From: Dehalococcoidia bacterium
GTDB lineage: Bacteria; Chloroflexota; Dehalococcoidia; Lucifugimonadales; Lucifugimonadaceae
Length of the DNA: 42,792 bases
Assembly: GCA_029936155.1 (NCBI GenBank)
Contig: JAPYUK010000014.1
Span: 1 to 42,792 of the forward strand
Direction of reading: 5' to 3'
In this document: positions 1-7,670 of the stretch, one piece after another
Layout: every line of letters starts with the position of its first letter
Numbering within the stretch: the first letter of the stretch is position 1
The notes under the pieces: model-generated
What the model was told of the DNA's origin: nothing
Seen by the model: the letters and a program-made list of their open reading frames with translations, nothing else
The model's database searches: none
Translations under genes and position numbers: made by a program

Positions 1-442
1 CGGCTGTGATCGTGATAGGGGAGCCAGCAAGTAGCAGCCGTGGACCCGGGACGTGGCCGTTTTGAATCATCTGTCGAACTGCAAATGCGACTTCGTTTCG
101 AGATCCAATATCGCGAATCGTGGTGGTTCCGGCGAGAACCGCTTTACGCATGCTATTTGTGGCACGAATGGTGAGCTGTTGGTCACTCTCGCTCATTGCC
201 AGAGCCTGGGCATCGTGGGTGGCGCTACAGTGCATGTGGCAGTGGGCGTCGACGAGGCCCGGCAAGAGCGAAACGTCGCCCAAATCGTGCACCTCATACG
301 AGTCACCAGAAGCAGAAACATTAGCCGCCGGTTCGACAGCCGTGATGACTCCGCCTTCGACGACCACTGCGTGGTCCTCCAGCCAGCCGGAAACGTCCTC
401 ATTGGCTATACGTTTTGCTTTGAAGATGCTCTTTTTCGTCAT
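1..442 (-). CDS. Amidohydrolase family protein, N-terminal part (runs off the left edge)
   Basis: The minus-strand frame from an ATG at 442 stays open to the window edge, giving about 147 residues. It starts with the short beta-sandwich segment typical of amidohydrolases and reaches the metal-binding strand LLPGLVDAHCHMH (HxH within it), followed by an AGTTTIRDIGSR segment. That order matches the imidazolonepropionase/prolidase-like branch of metal-dependent amidohydrolases, which hydrolyse amide or ring C-N bonds. The substrate cannot be told because the remaining metal ligands lie outside the window. No strong ribosome binding site precedes the ATG. The broken cupin gene ends 51 bases upstream on the same strand and may once have been co-transcribed. 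The family call is firm; any narrower function is unknown. Confidence 0.85.
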   Translation of the reverse strand, partial: MTKKSIFKAKRIANEDVSGWLEDHAVVVEGGVITAVEPAANVSASGDSYEVHDLGDVSLLPGLVDAHCHMHCSATHDAQALAMSESDQQLTIRATNSMRKAVLAGTTTIRDIGSRNEVAFAVRQMIQNGHVPGPRLLLAGSPITITA

Positions 443-493
443 AAGTGTGGTGTACAAACCTTGATTAATGCTTCTGGTCTTCAGTGGCGCTGT

Positions 494-889
494 TCACGCG
501 GTGACAGAGCTACTTTTTATTGTTGTAGTGAATCTCGATGCGCCATCTGTTATGAATATGCATATCGGCTTCATCGGAGCACCGTGCTCCATAGGCTCGC
601 CCTGCGGGAACCATACCCACGTTCCGGGTCCATATGTGCCCTGATGTGTGCGAAGTTTGCCTTCTAATACGAAGATTCCGTGACCGCACGGGTGTGTGTG
701 CTCAGGATTCAGAACGCCTTTCGGCTAGCGGATCATCCTGATCTCAGCGCCGCTATCGGGGTCTTTACGGAGCATCAGGCGACCGAGATCGACTCCCAGC
801 TTAGGATTGTGACTTGTGTCCCATTCGGTCGATTTCGTATCAATAGCGTTGTAAACGTTTTCGCCGGCGTTGTTATCGAGATCTGCAAT
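494..889 (-). pseudogene. Cupin-domain protein interrupted by an in-frame TAG
   Basis: A single minus-strand frame, ending in TGA at 494-496, encodes a small cupin: after KDPDSGAEIRMIR it continues PKGVLNPEHTHPCGHGIF and then VLEGKLRTHQGTYGPGTWVW. The HTH...GHG metal-site strand and the GPGTWVWFPQGE turn are typical of cupin_2 proteins. Between IR and PK lies a TAG codon (plus-strand CTA at 725-727), where from memory I would expect tyrosine in relatives; TAC or TAT to TAG is one base change. No ATG occurs in frame upstream of the conserved part except an internal LM; the left limit given here assumes an ATT at 887-889 behind a GAGGA. Both halves keep good cupin sequence, so the break is recent, a sequencing error, or recoded. 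Substrate unknown. Confidence 0.7.
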
Positions 890-961
890 TTGTGTTCGTT
901 CCTCGAAGTTAGCTTGTGAATTGGCGGGTTGGTACGTTCAGTTCATATATTTCGAGAATTA

Positions 962-1825
962 TCAGAGGGCTTTCCAGTAACGACGCCCTTCCCAGCGGAT
1001 CATCGTGCCCCAGCCGGGATAGCTCAAATGGCTGCCGATAACCACAGCGTTTTCGCGTTCGGCCTGATCGAGAATGTCCTTGCGAGCCTGAATGCCCATA
1101 GGGCCATCCCAATCGGGCGAATAGTGCAGATCGGTTTCGGTCGCCTGCATCGGCGAGCCAAGTATGTCGCCAACGAGCAGCGCTCGCTCGTTCTTCGAGG
1201 CGATCAACAGGCTCATGTGCCCCGGCGTGTGCCCGGGAGTAGGAAATGCCGTTACACCCGGCGCAAGCTCGGTTTCGCCATCGATCAGATCGATAACGCC
1301 CTGTGCATCAAGCGGCATCACGCTTCGGTTCGTTGCCTCGCCTCTGTTTGGGTCGGCAAGCATCTCGGAAGTAGTGAAGTGCTTCCAATCGGTTTCATGC
1401 ACCCGGTATCGGGCGTTCGGGAAGCTTACGGGTCGGTCGGGCTGGTCTTCCCTGAGGTTCCAACCGACGTGATCGCCGTGCAGGTGCGTGAGGAACACAG
1501 TGGTGATCGATTCGAGATCGATGCCGTTTCGTTCGAAATCGGCTATCAGATCGCCCGGTGCAGGGTGACCCAGCATGTCGCCATGAGGACCGAATCCAGT
1601 GTCAGCAACGATTCGTTGATTGCCAGAAGTGAACACGAACGATCCCAGATTGTTCTGGAAAAACTGACCCTTGAAGTACTCAGGGAATCGATCGTAGTAC
1701 GGCTCCCATATCTCAAGGGACTCCTCAGGAAACAATGCCCTCGGGTCGAACGAAATGCTTCCATCGCTTAGTCCGGTGATGTGGACATCGCCAATTTGCA
1801 GTGTGTTATTTGAATTCGTAGGCAA
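962..1825 (-). CDS. Metallo-beta-lactamase-fold hydrolase
   Basis: This 287-residue protein has the dinuclear zinc site of the MBL fold: HLHGDH at residues 114-119, PTPGHTPGH with H199, VGD with D220, and a last histidine near 266 (IGSHLSYPGWG). The middle segment YRVHETDWKHFTT is typical of the lactonase/AttM-like and general hydrolase branch (COG0491) rather than of true beta-lactamases, and there is no signal peptide, so it probably works in the cytoplasm. The likely start is TTG at 1825 with only a weak GGGTTG upstream; no better in-frame ATG exists nearby. The neighbours (cupin, amidohydrolase) on the same strand suggest a small-molecule catabolic group. Substrate unknown; lactone or ester hydrolysis is a family-level guess. 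Confidence 0.88.
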   Translation of the reverse strand: MPTNSNNTLQIGDVHITGLSDGSISFDPRALFPEESLEIWEPYYDRFPEYFKGQFFQNNLGSFVFTSGNQRIVADTGFGPHGDMLGHPAPGDLIADFERNGIDLESITTVFLTHLHGDHVGWNLREDQPDRPVSFPNARYRVHETDWKHFTTSEMLADPNRGEATNRSVMPLDAQGVIDLIDGETELAPGVTAFPTPGHTPGHMSLLIASKNERALLVGDILGSPMQATETDLHYSPDWDGPMGIQARKDILDQAERENAVVIGSHLSYPGWGTMIRWEGRRYWKAL

Positions 1826-1976
1826 TATTCAACCCAGGATTATCCGCTGAAATAACGGCTTTAATTCGTGCTCGATCTGTGATTGATCCCAATATAAACC
1901 GTTAGCCGAGGATTCGAACAGCATGGAAAGCGATCTTGGATCGGATTTCCAATTTCATCTGGGGAAGGCGCAATCA

Positions 1977-2008
1977 AAAGGCCCCGGACATCACCGTCCG
2001 GGGCCTTT
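1977..2008. terminator. Bidirectional intrinsic terminator
   Basis: A perfect 13-bp inverted repeat (AAAGGCCCCGGAC / GTCCGGGGCCTTT) with a six-base loop lies between the 3' end of tRNA-Asp and the region upstream of the MBL gene. It reads into TTTCTTATT on the plus strand and TTTTGATTG on the minus strand. It most likely ends tRNA-Asp transcription. Confidence 0.85.
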
Positions 2009-2021
2009 CTTATTACCAATA

Positions 2022-2098
2022 TGGCGATCCCGATCAGATTTGAACTGACGATCTCCTCCTTGACAGGGAGGCGTGTTAGACCACTACACCACGGGACC
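2022..2098 (-). tRNA. tRNA-Asp (GTC)
   Basis: On the minus strand a full cloverleaf can be folded. The acceptor GGTCCCG pairs with CGGGATC with one G-T wobble. The anticodon stem CCTCC/GGAGG closes the loop CTGTCAA, giving anticodon GTC, and the T arm contains GTTCAAATC. The discriminator base is G and the CCA end is encoded (plus-strand TGG at 2022-2024). The length of 77 nt including CCA is normal for this tRNA. Confidence 0.96.
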
Positions 2099-2126
2099 AC
2101 GTCGCGAAATAAATCCGCGCCTATTG

Positions 2127-2156
2127 AGAGTACGGCTGGTACCTGAGGTCAGTCAA
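2127..2156 (-). promoter_or_regulatory. Probable sigma-70 type promoter of tRNA-Asp
   Basis: Reading the minus strand, TTGACT (2156-2151) is followed by an 18-base spacer and TACTCT (2132-2127). Transcription would begin near 2120, about 20 bases before the mature 5' end of the tRNA. The -35 is five of six to consensus and the -10 keeps the key TA...T positions. The rest of 2157-2319 shows no gene or obvious structure. Confidence 0.5.
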
Positions 2157-2319
2157 CAGTGACATTGCACTCACTTACAAATTTCAACCAGTCGAATCGC
2201 GCCTTGCCGGTGCATAGGCTCTCGTCCCCACCTAGGGTAACCCCGGGAGCACCTCACCGGCGCATCAGCCCTCACCACTGTCTAGGCACCCGACCCACCA
2301 GAAAACATGCCGTTGGGCG

Positions 2320-2577
2320 TTAGTTGTAGTTGCAGCCTATGCCTTTGTAGCCGATCTCGACCTCTCCAGCTGACGTCACCATCACAGGCGTGATCTTGTC
2401 ACCACCAGAAAGCCGTTCTACCTCGACCCATTGGCCGGGCTGCTTCGACACGTCTACCTCTCGAAAGGCGATGTCATCCTTGACCAGATCTTCCTTCAAC
2501 AGATCGCAATAACCGCATGTTGGGTGGGTGTAAACGATGGCGACGCCGTCAGCTGGCGGCTGTTCGGTTTTTGGCAT
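2320..2577 (-). CDS. Glutaredoxin-like thioredoxin-fold protein
   Basis: The 85-residue product carries a CGYC redox motif at residues 21-24 in the usual place after the first beta strand (VAIVYTHPTCGYC), an FREVDVSK strand, and a cis-proline TPVMV loop. The ATG at 2577 is preferred over one 16 codons upstream because AGGA stands seven bases before it. The family reduces disulfides with glutathione or another thiol; this version lacks the usual GG-D glutathione-binding turn near the end, so its electron donor is uncertain. It lies downstream of the YHS, copA and csoR genes on the same strand with a 155-base gap, so it may be read with the copper block, where thiol repair makes sense. That role is inferred from position. 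Confidence 0.8.
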   Translation of the reverse strand: MPKTEQPPADGVAIVYTHPTCGYCDLLKEDLVKDDIAFREVDVSKQPGQWVEVERLSGGDKITPVMVTSAGEVEIGYKGIGCNYN

Positions 2578-2732
2578 TATTGTTCCTGATTTCGCTGCTG
2601 CAAGACCGCTACAGTCTGACTTCAACGAGTGTTCGTTCTAGTTCGTTTTCAAAATATCTGCTGGTTGATTGTGATGCGACTTGTCTGAGGTTCGATGCTG
2701 GCAGCCGTAAGAAAACCACGACCCAGCAGATT

Positions 2733-2933
2733 TTACATCTCCATAGATTTTTCGCCGGAGAGATATCCCTTGGGATCCTTTTCAAACACAACCCGGCAGC
2801 CGGGACCGCAGAAATAGTAGAGCTCACCGTTGTGAGTGGCAACGCCGCCACCGGGATTACCGGTATCGACGTTCATGCCGCACACCGGGTCGATTGCGGT
2901 TTCGGACTTTGAACTCAAAAATGGTATTTTCAT
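2733..2933 (-). CDS. YHS-domain metal-binding protein
   Basis: This 66-residue protein is a single YHS domain: DPVCGM at residues 15-20, then LYYFCGPGC with C42 and C46, then FEKDPKGYL. YHS domains bind soft metals through these cysteines and commonly occur fused to or beside copper P-type ATPases. Here the gene is 72 bases downstream of copA on the same strand, with GGAG about seven bases before its ATG, so it is probably the third gene of a CsoR-controlled copper operon. A role in presenting Cu(I) to CopA or buffering it is inference. Confidence 0.88.
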   Translation of the reverse strand: MKIPFLSSKSETAIDPVCGMNVDTGNPGGGVATHNGELYYFCGPGCRVVFEKDPKGYLSGEKSMEM

Positions 2934-3005
2934 TTCAGGTCTCCAGACTTTTGTTATTTCAGTTGCTACAGTATTTCCGCAGTGCGAATTGCTGCAAAGT
3001 GATTT

Positions 3006-5450
3006 TTAGTTGGTTGCTTCGGTCGGAGTACCAATCTGCGGTGCAGAAGGCGGGTTAGACACGCTGTGTTTCCGGGCACCCCCCCGGCCCAGTCGAAGTG
3101 AGTTTGAAACCACGGTCACCGAGCTGAACGCCATCGCAGCAGCTGCCACTATCGGGTTCAAGAATCCGAACTCGCCAATGATCGGGTGCAGGAAGCCGGG
3201 AGCAGTTCCGTCGCTGAATATCGGGTAGAGCACCCCAGCAGCAATTGGTATCAGTAGCACGTTGTAGAAGAAGGCCCAGAACAGGTTCTGCTTGATAGTG
3301 CGCATCGTGCTTCGGCTGAGATCGATTAACTCGGCCACTGCAGAGGGATCGCCAGAAGTAATAGTTACGTCTGCGGCTTCAATCGCAATATCTGTGCCGG
3401 TACCGATTGCGATTCCGACGTCTGCCGTAGCAAGTGCGGGCGCATCGTTGATGCCGTCTCCGACCATCGCCACCGTTCGACCCTCTTGTTGAAGACTAGT
3501 AATCGCTGCAGTTTTGCCTTCTGGTAGGACATCAGCAATCACGCGGTCGATGCCAATCGACCCGGCAGCCTTCTGGGCTGTGCTCTGGTTGTCTCCGGTG
3601 AGCATGACGGTGTAGATGCCACGCGATACCAGCTCGCTTATCGCAGCTTTGGCTCCCGGTTTCACTGAATCCGACACTCCGATAAGCCCGATCGGCTTAT
3701 CGTCCTTAGCCACTGCTAGAACTGTCTCACCTCGCTCGGCGATAACGAAACTCTGCTCGGAAAAATTGTAGGTCGCCGATGTTTTCTCGACAATGAATGC
3801 TGCACTACCGACTATTACTGTCGACTCACCAACGGCCGCCGATATGCCACGACCCGGCACGGCGTCGACGTTGGTTGCGTCGGGGATCTCGATTTCACGT
3901 GACTTCGCTGCAGCAAGTACAGCAGCAGCAAGTGGGTGCTCGGAATTGGCTTCGGCTGCCGCTGCCAATCGAAGTAACTCTTTCTCAGAAACCCCGAAAG
4001 CAGAGATACTCGATATGGTTGGCTTTCCTTCGGTGAGGGTTCCCGTCTTATCGAAGACAATCGTGTCGACCCTGTGGGCCCGCTCGAGCGCATCTGCGTT
4101 GCGTATTAGTGCTCCGCTCGCCGCACCACGCCCCATGCCGACCATGATGGCTGTTGGAGTAGCGAGTCCGAGTGCGCAGGGGCATGCAATCACCAGTACT
4201 GCGACTGTCATCAACAGTGCATTAATCATCGCCGGCTCGGGCGCAAGGAACGACCAGACGGCGAACACGAGAATTGCAATGATTAGCACCGCAGGAACGA
4301 ACCGTGTAGTGATCTGATCGACAAGATGCTCGATAGGCGCCTTCGATGACTGCGCCTGCTGGACCATTCGAACAATGCCCGCAAGCATTGTGTCACGACC
4401 CACTGCCGACGCCTTGAATTGCACAGCACCGGTGCTGTTTACGGTTCCGGTGAAGAGACCATCGCCCTTCTGCTTTGCGACCGGTGCAGGCTCTCCCGTA
4501 AGCATAGATTCATCGATAGTAGTGGCGCCTTCGGTGATCACTCCATCTACAGGTACTCGTTCGCCGGGTCGCAAAACGATGAAATCGCCCGACCCGACGT
4601 CTGCGATCTCAACCTCGACAGGTATGCCGTCCTTGACGACCATTGCAGTTGATGGCTGCATGCCCATCAGCTTCTTGATGGCATCGGATGTCCGCCCACG
4701 TGCCCGTGCTTCGAGCCACCTCCCGAGCAGAATCAATCCAATAATTGCCGCCGAAACATCGAAATAAGTGCCGGTCGAGTGGCTTCCGACAACTGCTGAA
4801 TCCGAAAACGTAAGTGAATCCTCGAACATGGGGCGTAGAACCGTGACCGTCACGCTGTAGAAATATGCAGTCGACGTTCCGATTGCCACGAGGGTATTCA
4901 TGTTTGATGTGCGGAGCTTCGCTGCCGACCAGGCGGATTGGTAGAACCGCGAACCAGCCCAGAACTGCACCGGGGTCGCCAATATTAGGAAGAAGATATT
5001 CACCGTGGTTGGCGAGAGATTTGAAAGAGACGAAATCGAGGCGTAGTTCATTGCGATCATCACAAACGACGCAACGGTGAGGCTAATGATCATCATGTCT
5101 CGAGTCCGCTTGAGTTCGACTGCGCGAATCGCCTTGTCGCCATCGGCGAAGACCGAATCATCCTCGTCGGCGAAGCTTCGCACGGAGTATCCAGCACCCG
5201 AAAGCGCCTCGTGTACATCTGGTTTCGTGATGGCGTCGTTAGCAAACTCGACAGTTGCAGACTCCGTGCCCAAGCTCACTTGTGCATCGACTATTCCGGG
5301 AAGATCGCGCAGAGCGTTGCCAACATGGTGCACGCAGGCGGCACAGGTCATTCCTCCAACACTAAATGTCAGTGTTGAGAGGGTCTCGACTACCTCTTCA
5401 GCAGTTGGGAGTTCAGATTCTGTTGCTGCAGTTGAGTTACCGGTCTGCAA
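3006..5450 (-). CDS. copA: Copper-translocating P1B-type ATPase
   Basis: An 814-residue pump for Cu(I) export across the inner membrane. It has one N-terminal heavy-metal-associated domain (GGMTCAAC, Cys36 and Cys39), the TGE actuator motif (318-320), the transmembrane metal site CPC (423-425), the phosphorylation site DKTGTLT (D467), SEHP with H505, and the hinge GDGINDAP (664-671). The eight expected membrane segments are visible, with the last pair near 720-785. The CPC and single HMA domain point to Cu(I) rather than Zn or Cd. The start is a TTG at 5450 inside the end of csoR (14-base overlap), which implies translational coupling; no strong Shine-Dalgarno is seen, so the exact start is uncertain. 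Expression should be released by copper through CsoR. Confidence 0.96.
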   Translation of the reverse strand: MQTGNSTAATESELPTAEEVVETLSTLTFSVGGMTCAACVHHVGNALRDLPGIVDAQVSLGTESATVEFANDAITKPDVHEALSGAGYSVRSFADEDDSVFADGDKAIRAVELKRTRDMMIISLTVASFVMIAMNYASISSLSNLSPTTVNIFFLILATPVQFWAGSRFYQSAWSAAKLRTSNMNTLVAIGTSTAYFYSVTVTVLRPMFEDSLTFSDSAVVGSHSTGTYFDVSAAIIGLILLGRWLEARARGRTSDAIKKLMGMQPSTAMVVKDGIPVEVEIADVGSGDFIVLRPGERVPVDGVITEGATTIDESMLTGEPAPVAKQKGDGLFTGTVNSTGAVQFKASAVGRDTMLAGIVRMVQQAQSSKAPIEHLVDQITTRFVPAVLIIAILVFAVWSFLAPEPAMINALLMTVAVLVIACPCALGLATPTAIMVGMGRGAASGALIRNADALERAHRVDTIVFDKTGTLTEGKPTISSISAFGVSEKELLRLAAAAEANSEHPLAAAVLAAAKSREIEIPDATNVDAVPGRGISAAVGESTVIVGSAAFIVEKTSATYNFSEQSFVIAERGETVLAVAKDDKPIGLIGVSDSVKPGAKAAISELVSRGIYTVMLTGDNQSTAQKAAGSIGIDRVIADVLPEGKTAAITSLQQEGRTVAMVGDGINDAPALATADVGIAIGTGTDIAIEAADVTITSGDPSAVAELIDLSRSTMRTIKQNLFWAFFYNVLLIPIAAGVLYPIFSDGTAPGFLHPIIGEFGFLNPIVAAAAMAFSSVTVVSNSLRLGRGGARKHSVSNPPSAPQIGTPTEATN

Positions 5451-5763
5451 TTTCGTAAAGCTCCACCAGTTCGCTCAATACCTGCTCTTCGCGCCCCTCA
5501 CGCACACCGTCAACGACACAGGTTCTTAGATGACCATCGATGAGTTGAGATTCGAGTTTCTGTAGTGCCCGCCGTACCGCGAACGTCTGGCGAAGGATGT
5601 CGACACAGTAGCGATCCTCTTCGACCATCTTCTTTACGCCTGCCAGATGGCCCTCGATGTAGTTGAGGCGCTTTACAGCGTCGTCCTGGGTGGCGGCCTT
5701 TGTGGTCTCGTGACCCTCGTGGCTGTGGTGTTCATGAATCATGGATTGCTCACGGTATGGCAT
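5437..5763 (-). CDS. csoR: Copper-sensing repressor, CsoR family
   Basis: A 108-residue all-helical DUF156-family regulator. The Cu(I) ligands of the family are present as C53 (DRYCVDIL), H78 and C82 (LIDGHLRTCV), and the RLNYIEGHLAGVKKM helix is the DNA-facing signature. The N-terminus is histidine-rich (HEHHSHEGH), an extra that could bind metal. Start choice is open between ATG 5763 and ATG 5742; neither has a well-placed ribosome binding site. CsoR represses in the apo form and leaves DNA when it binds Cu(I). The gene heads the operon csoR-copA-YHS and lies directly downstream of a matching GC-rich palindrome, so autoregulation is expected. Confidence 0.93.
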   Translation of the reverse strand: MPYREQSMIHEHHSHEGHETTKAATQDDAVKRLNYIEGHLAGVKKMVEEDRYCVDILRQTFAVRRALQKLESQLIDGHLRTCVVDGVREGREEQVLSELVELYEIADR

Positions 5764-5786
5764 GGTTAGTCGCTCGGATTCTTCCT

Positions 5787-5810
5787 ATTATACCCCCACC
5801 AGGGGGGTAT
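5787..5810. promoter_or_regulatory. CsoR-type operator overlapping a TATAAT box
   Basis: Positions 5790-5810 hold the near-perfect palindrome ATACCCCC-ACCAG-GGGGGTAT, the form known for CsoR operators in actinobacteria. On the minus strand a consensus TATAAT (5792-5787) overlaps one arm, so a bound repressor would block the csoR promoter. No clear -35 is seen. The site is only 24 bases upstream of the divergent cytochrome gene, which could be under the same control. Confidence 0.8.
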
Positions 5811-5833
5811 GGGTTGTAGGCTATGTGTCGCGC

Positions 5834-6295
5834 ATGCGAGCAAGAAAGAACGGTTGCAAATTAAACAAGATCGTTATTGGCGGGGCAGCGCTGATTTTCG
5901 CGGTGACGGTCAGTGCGTGCAGCGAAGATGGCGACGCCGGTATGTTCCCAATTGAGCTAGCCGATTCCCGTGTCGAAGCCGGAGAGATTATCTACGCCGA
6001 TAACCGCGCATCATGCCACGGACCCGTAAACGGGCCATCAGTTCTCGAGTCGGCGCCCGTACACGGCGACGCCGGGCACACATGGCATCATCCAGACAGG
6101 TTGCTGTTTCAGTGGGTCCTCGATCGTCCGCCGTTACAAGTCACCATGCCTGCGTTCCGCGACAAGTTATTGGAAGCGGAAGTGATCGACATTCTCGCCT
6201 ATATTAAGAGCCACTGGCTTCCAGAAATTCAGGATCGTCATGCTGTGGGATCAGCGCAATACGAGAATCAGATCATCGAGTTCGGGATGGAATGA
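5834..6295 (+). CDS. Cytochrome c-like lipoprotein with an altered haem motif
   Basis: The protein of about 153 residues starts with a positively charged end and a hydrophobic stretch ending VTVSACSEDG, a plausible lipobox, so it is probably exported and anchored. The body resembles class I cytochrome c: GEIIYADNRASCHGP, then TWHHPDRLLFQW, the axial-methionine loop TMPAFRDK, and the last helix VIDILAYIKSHW. Where CxxCH is expected the sequence reads RASCH: the first cysteine codon is CGC, one base from TGC. Either haem is held by a single thioether, or the gene has lost function. It is divergent from csoR across the shared operator, suggesting a copper-linked role. GTG 5825 is an alternative start. 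The 3' end overlaps the opposing PAP2 gene by 28 bases. Confidence 0.72.
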   Translation: MRARKNGCKLNKIVIGGAALIFAVTVSACSEDGDAGMFPIELADSRVEAGEIIYADNRASCHGPVNGPSVLESAPVHGDAGHTWHHPDRLLFQWVLDRPPLQVTMPAFRDKLLEAEVIDILAYIKSHWLPEIQDRHAVGSAQYENQIIEFGME

Positions 6296-7188
6296 TTCCT
6301 TAGCCCTCGGTCGAACTGGGCGGGCGGCGTTAGCTTCGACCCATTGGGCTGGATGGCATGTCCGCCACGAAGGATAAATCCAGATAGAAACTGCTCTCGT
6401 AGATTTGGTACAACTGTCTGCTCGAACTGGGTACGCCACCGTAGATTCAGGCTCATCAGTTGAGCAGTTCTGATCCGTGCCCAGTGATTCAACTGCGGTT
6501 CATAGTGGTTCCACCAACGTAGTAGGTACATCGAAAGCATCAGCAAAATGGCCCCTGCCACCGCGTCGAGCACGTAATGATTGGCAGTTGCAATGATCGC
6601 TACGAACATCAGGGCTTGGTACATAAATCCGGCTGTTTTCAGCCAGAATCCACCAAGTCGGAACATACCAGTCATGACAAGAAGCGCCCAAGCATAGTGA
6701 AGGCTGGGCATCGCAGCAAACCGGTTGTAGCTAATGGTAGAGTCCGAGGTAGGTGCGGGGTCGAGGCCCAGCAGCGACACTGTGTCGGCCATGCCCAATC
6801 CAGGCATGAACCGGGGCGGCGCAAGTGGGTAAAGTGCGAATACGATCGCTCCGAGGATCATCGTAAGAATGAAGGTGCGCCTCAGGTCGATGTAGGCAGC
6901 ACGGTTCTTGACGAAAAGAATGATCGCCGTTCCGGAGAGTCCGAGCCACATGCCAACAGCGTAGAAGTAGGTAAGGGCGACCAGCGCCCCCACAGAAATA
7001 CGGCCGATGATTTGCTGGATGAACGATTCATGGTTGAGAGCAAGAGCAGATTCGATCCGAATCACGCCCCAACCGTTCACAACAGCCTGGAATACGGGCG
7101 AGGGGTCGGTCAGATTTTTAGCGAGTGCGAACGCGAGGTAACAAGCCCCAATTAGTGCGATCTCTTTTGTGACCGTCCTCAGCACCAC
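6268..7188 (-). CDS. PAP2-superfamily membrane phosphatase
   Basis: A 306-residue integral membrane protein with about six hydrophobic segments. The PAP2 catalytic motifs are visible: an arginine-containing stretch near PLAPPRFMPG (119-130), MPSLHYAWAL with H164, and ANHYVLDAVAG with H204 and D208. The spacing fits the branch related to inositol-phosphoceramide synthase and actinobacterial PAP2 proteins, which act on lipid phosphates at the outer face of the membrane. The start is GTG 7188, preceded by a G-rich run AGGGGGGGGCAG that can serve as ribosome binding site. About 80 C-terminal residues after the last helix are unusual and carry no recognised motif. The exact lipid substrate is unknown. 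Confidence 0.85.
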   Translation of the reverse strand: MVLRTVTKEIALIGACYLAFALAKNLTDPSPVFQAVVNGWGVIRIESALALNHESFIQQIIGRISVGALVALTYFYAVGMWLGLSGTAIILFVKNRAAYIDLRRTFILTMILGAIVFALYPLAPPRFMPGLGMADTVSLLGLDPAPTSDSTISYNRFAAMPSLHYAWALLVMTGMFRLGGFWLKTAGFMYQALMFVAIIATANHYVLDAVAGAILLMLSMYLLRWWNHYEPQLNHWARIRTAQLMSLNLRWRTQFEQTVVPNLREQFLSGFILRGGHAIQPNGSKLTPPAQFDRGLRNHSIPNSMI

Positions 7189-7670
7189 CTGCCCCCCCCT
7201 GAACCGGGCAATCCAAAAAATCTCTCAGATAGAAGCTTTCTTGGCCAATTGCGTACATTTTTTGCAATTTGGCGGTTTTAGTCAAGTTTGTGATAAACGT
7301 TTCAAAGTGATTCTGTGATTGGCGTAGGGATTCTGAACTGAATCTCTACCGAGCCGGCTTGGCACAGACCTTGTTGCCCGCCCCAGAACAACAGACATTT
7401 TCTTTACGTGCCAGATCCATTTTCGCATAGGTACCACATTTCAAGTGCGCTCTCGTTGACATTGTGCTAGGGAGAGGGCTAAACTTCGAGGCTGTTTAGA
7501 GAAATGTCCATCTCTTTGCGTCTCGCCCTGGTTCATATTTTTTAATTCTCCAACAACATCGAAAGCATGTGCGGCAAGCCCGCGCGTACTTCGGTATCTT
7601 CGCGTTTGAGTTCTGCAGTCTCGCACGCGTGTAATACATCCTTGTCTTGTCACTCTAGGAGTGTGTGTGA
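7189..7670. other. Gene-free region between PAP2 and rpoB
   Basis: This 482-base stretch separates divergent genes. It holds a promoter for rpoB (listed separately), a leader of roughly 180 bases, and in that leader a hairpin at 7601-7629 (CGCGT/ACGCG outer stem with TGAG/CTCG inside). No ribosomal protein gene stands before rpoB, unlike the common rplJ-rplL-rpoB order. No convincing coding frame was seen; a 24-codon cysteine-rich frame at 7346-7420 on the minus strand is noted among the rejected items. Confidence 0.6.
7456..7485 (+). promoter_or_regulatory. Probable rpoB promoter
   Basis: A perfect TTGACA (7456-7461) is followed after 18 bases by TAAACT (7480-7485). Transcription would start near 7492 and give an untranslated leader of about 180 bases before rpoB. 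Confidence 0.6.

Noticed and set aside
53-667. Long plus-strand frame of 204 codons
   Set aside because: It is antisense to the amidohydrolase and cupin sequences and has no recognisable motif.
962-1771. Plus-strand frame of 280 codons opposite the MBL gene
   Set aside because: The opposite strand carries a complete MBL fold with all metal ligands; the plus frame is its shadow.
1885-1925. TTCGAATCC-like sequence on the minus strand resembling a tRNA T arm
   Set aside because: The flanks do not pair into T or acceptor stems and no anticodon arm is present.
7346-7420. 24-codon minus-strand frame with a CC...C pattern resembling a SEC-C motif
   Set aside because: No ribosome binding site, very short, and the cysteine spacing does not match SEC-C well.
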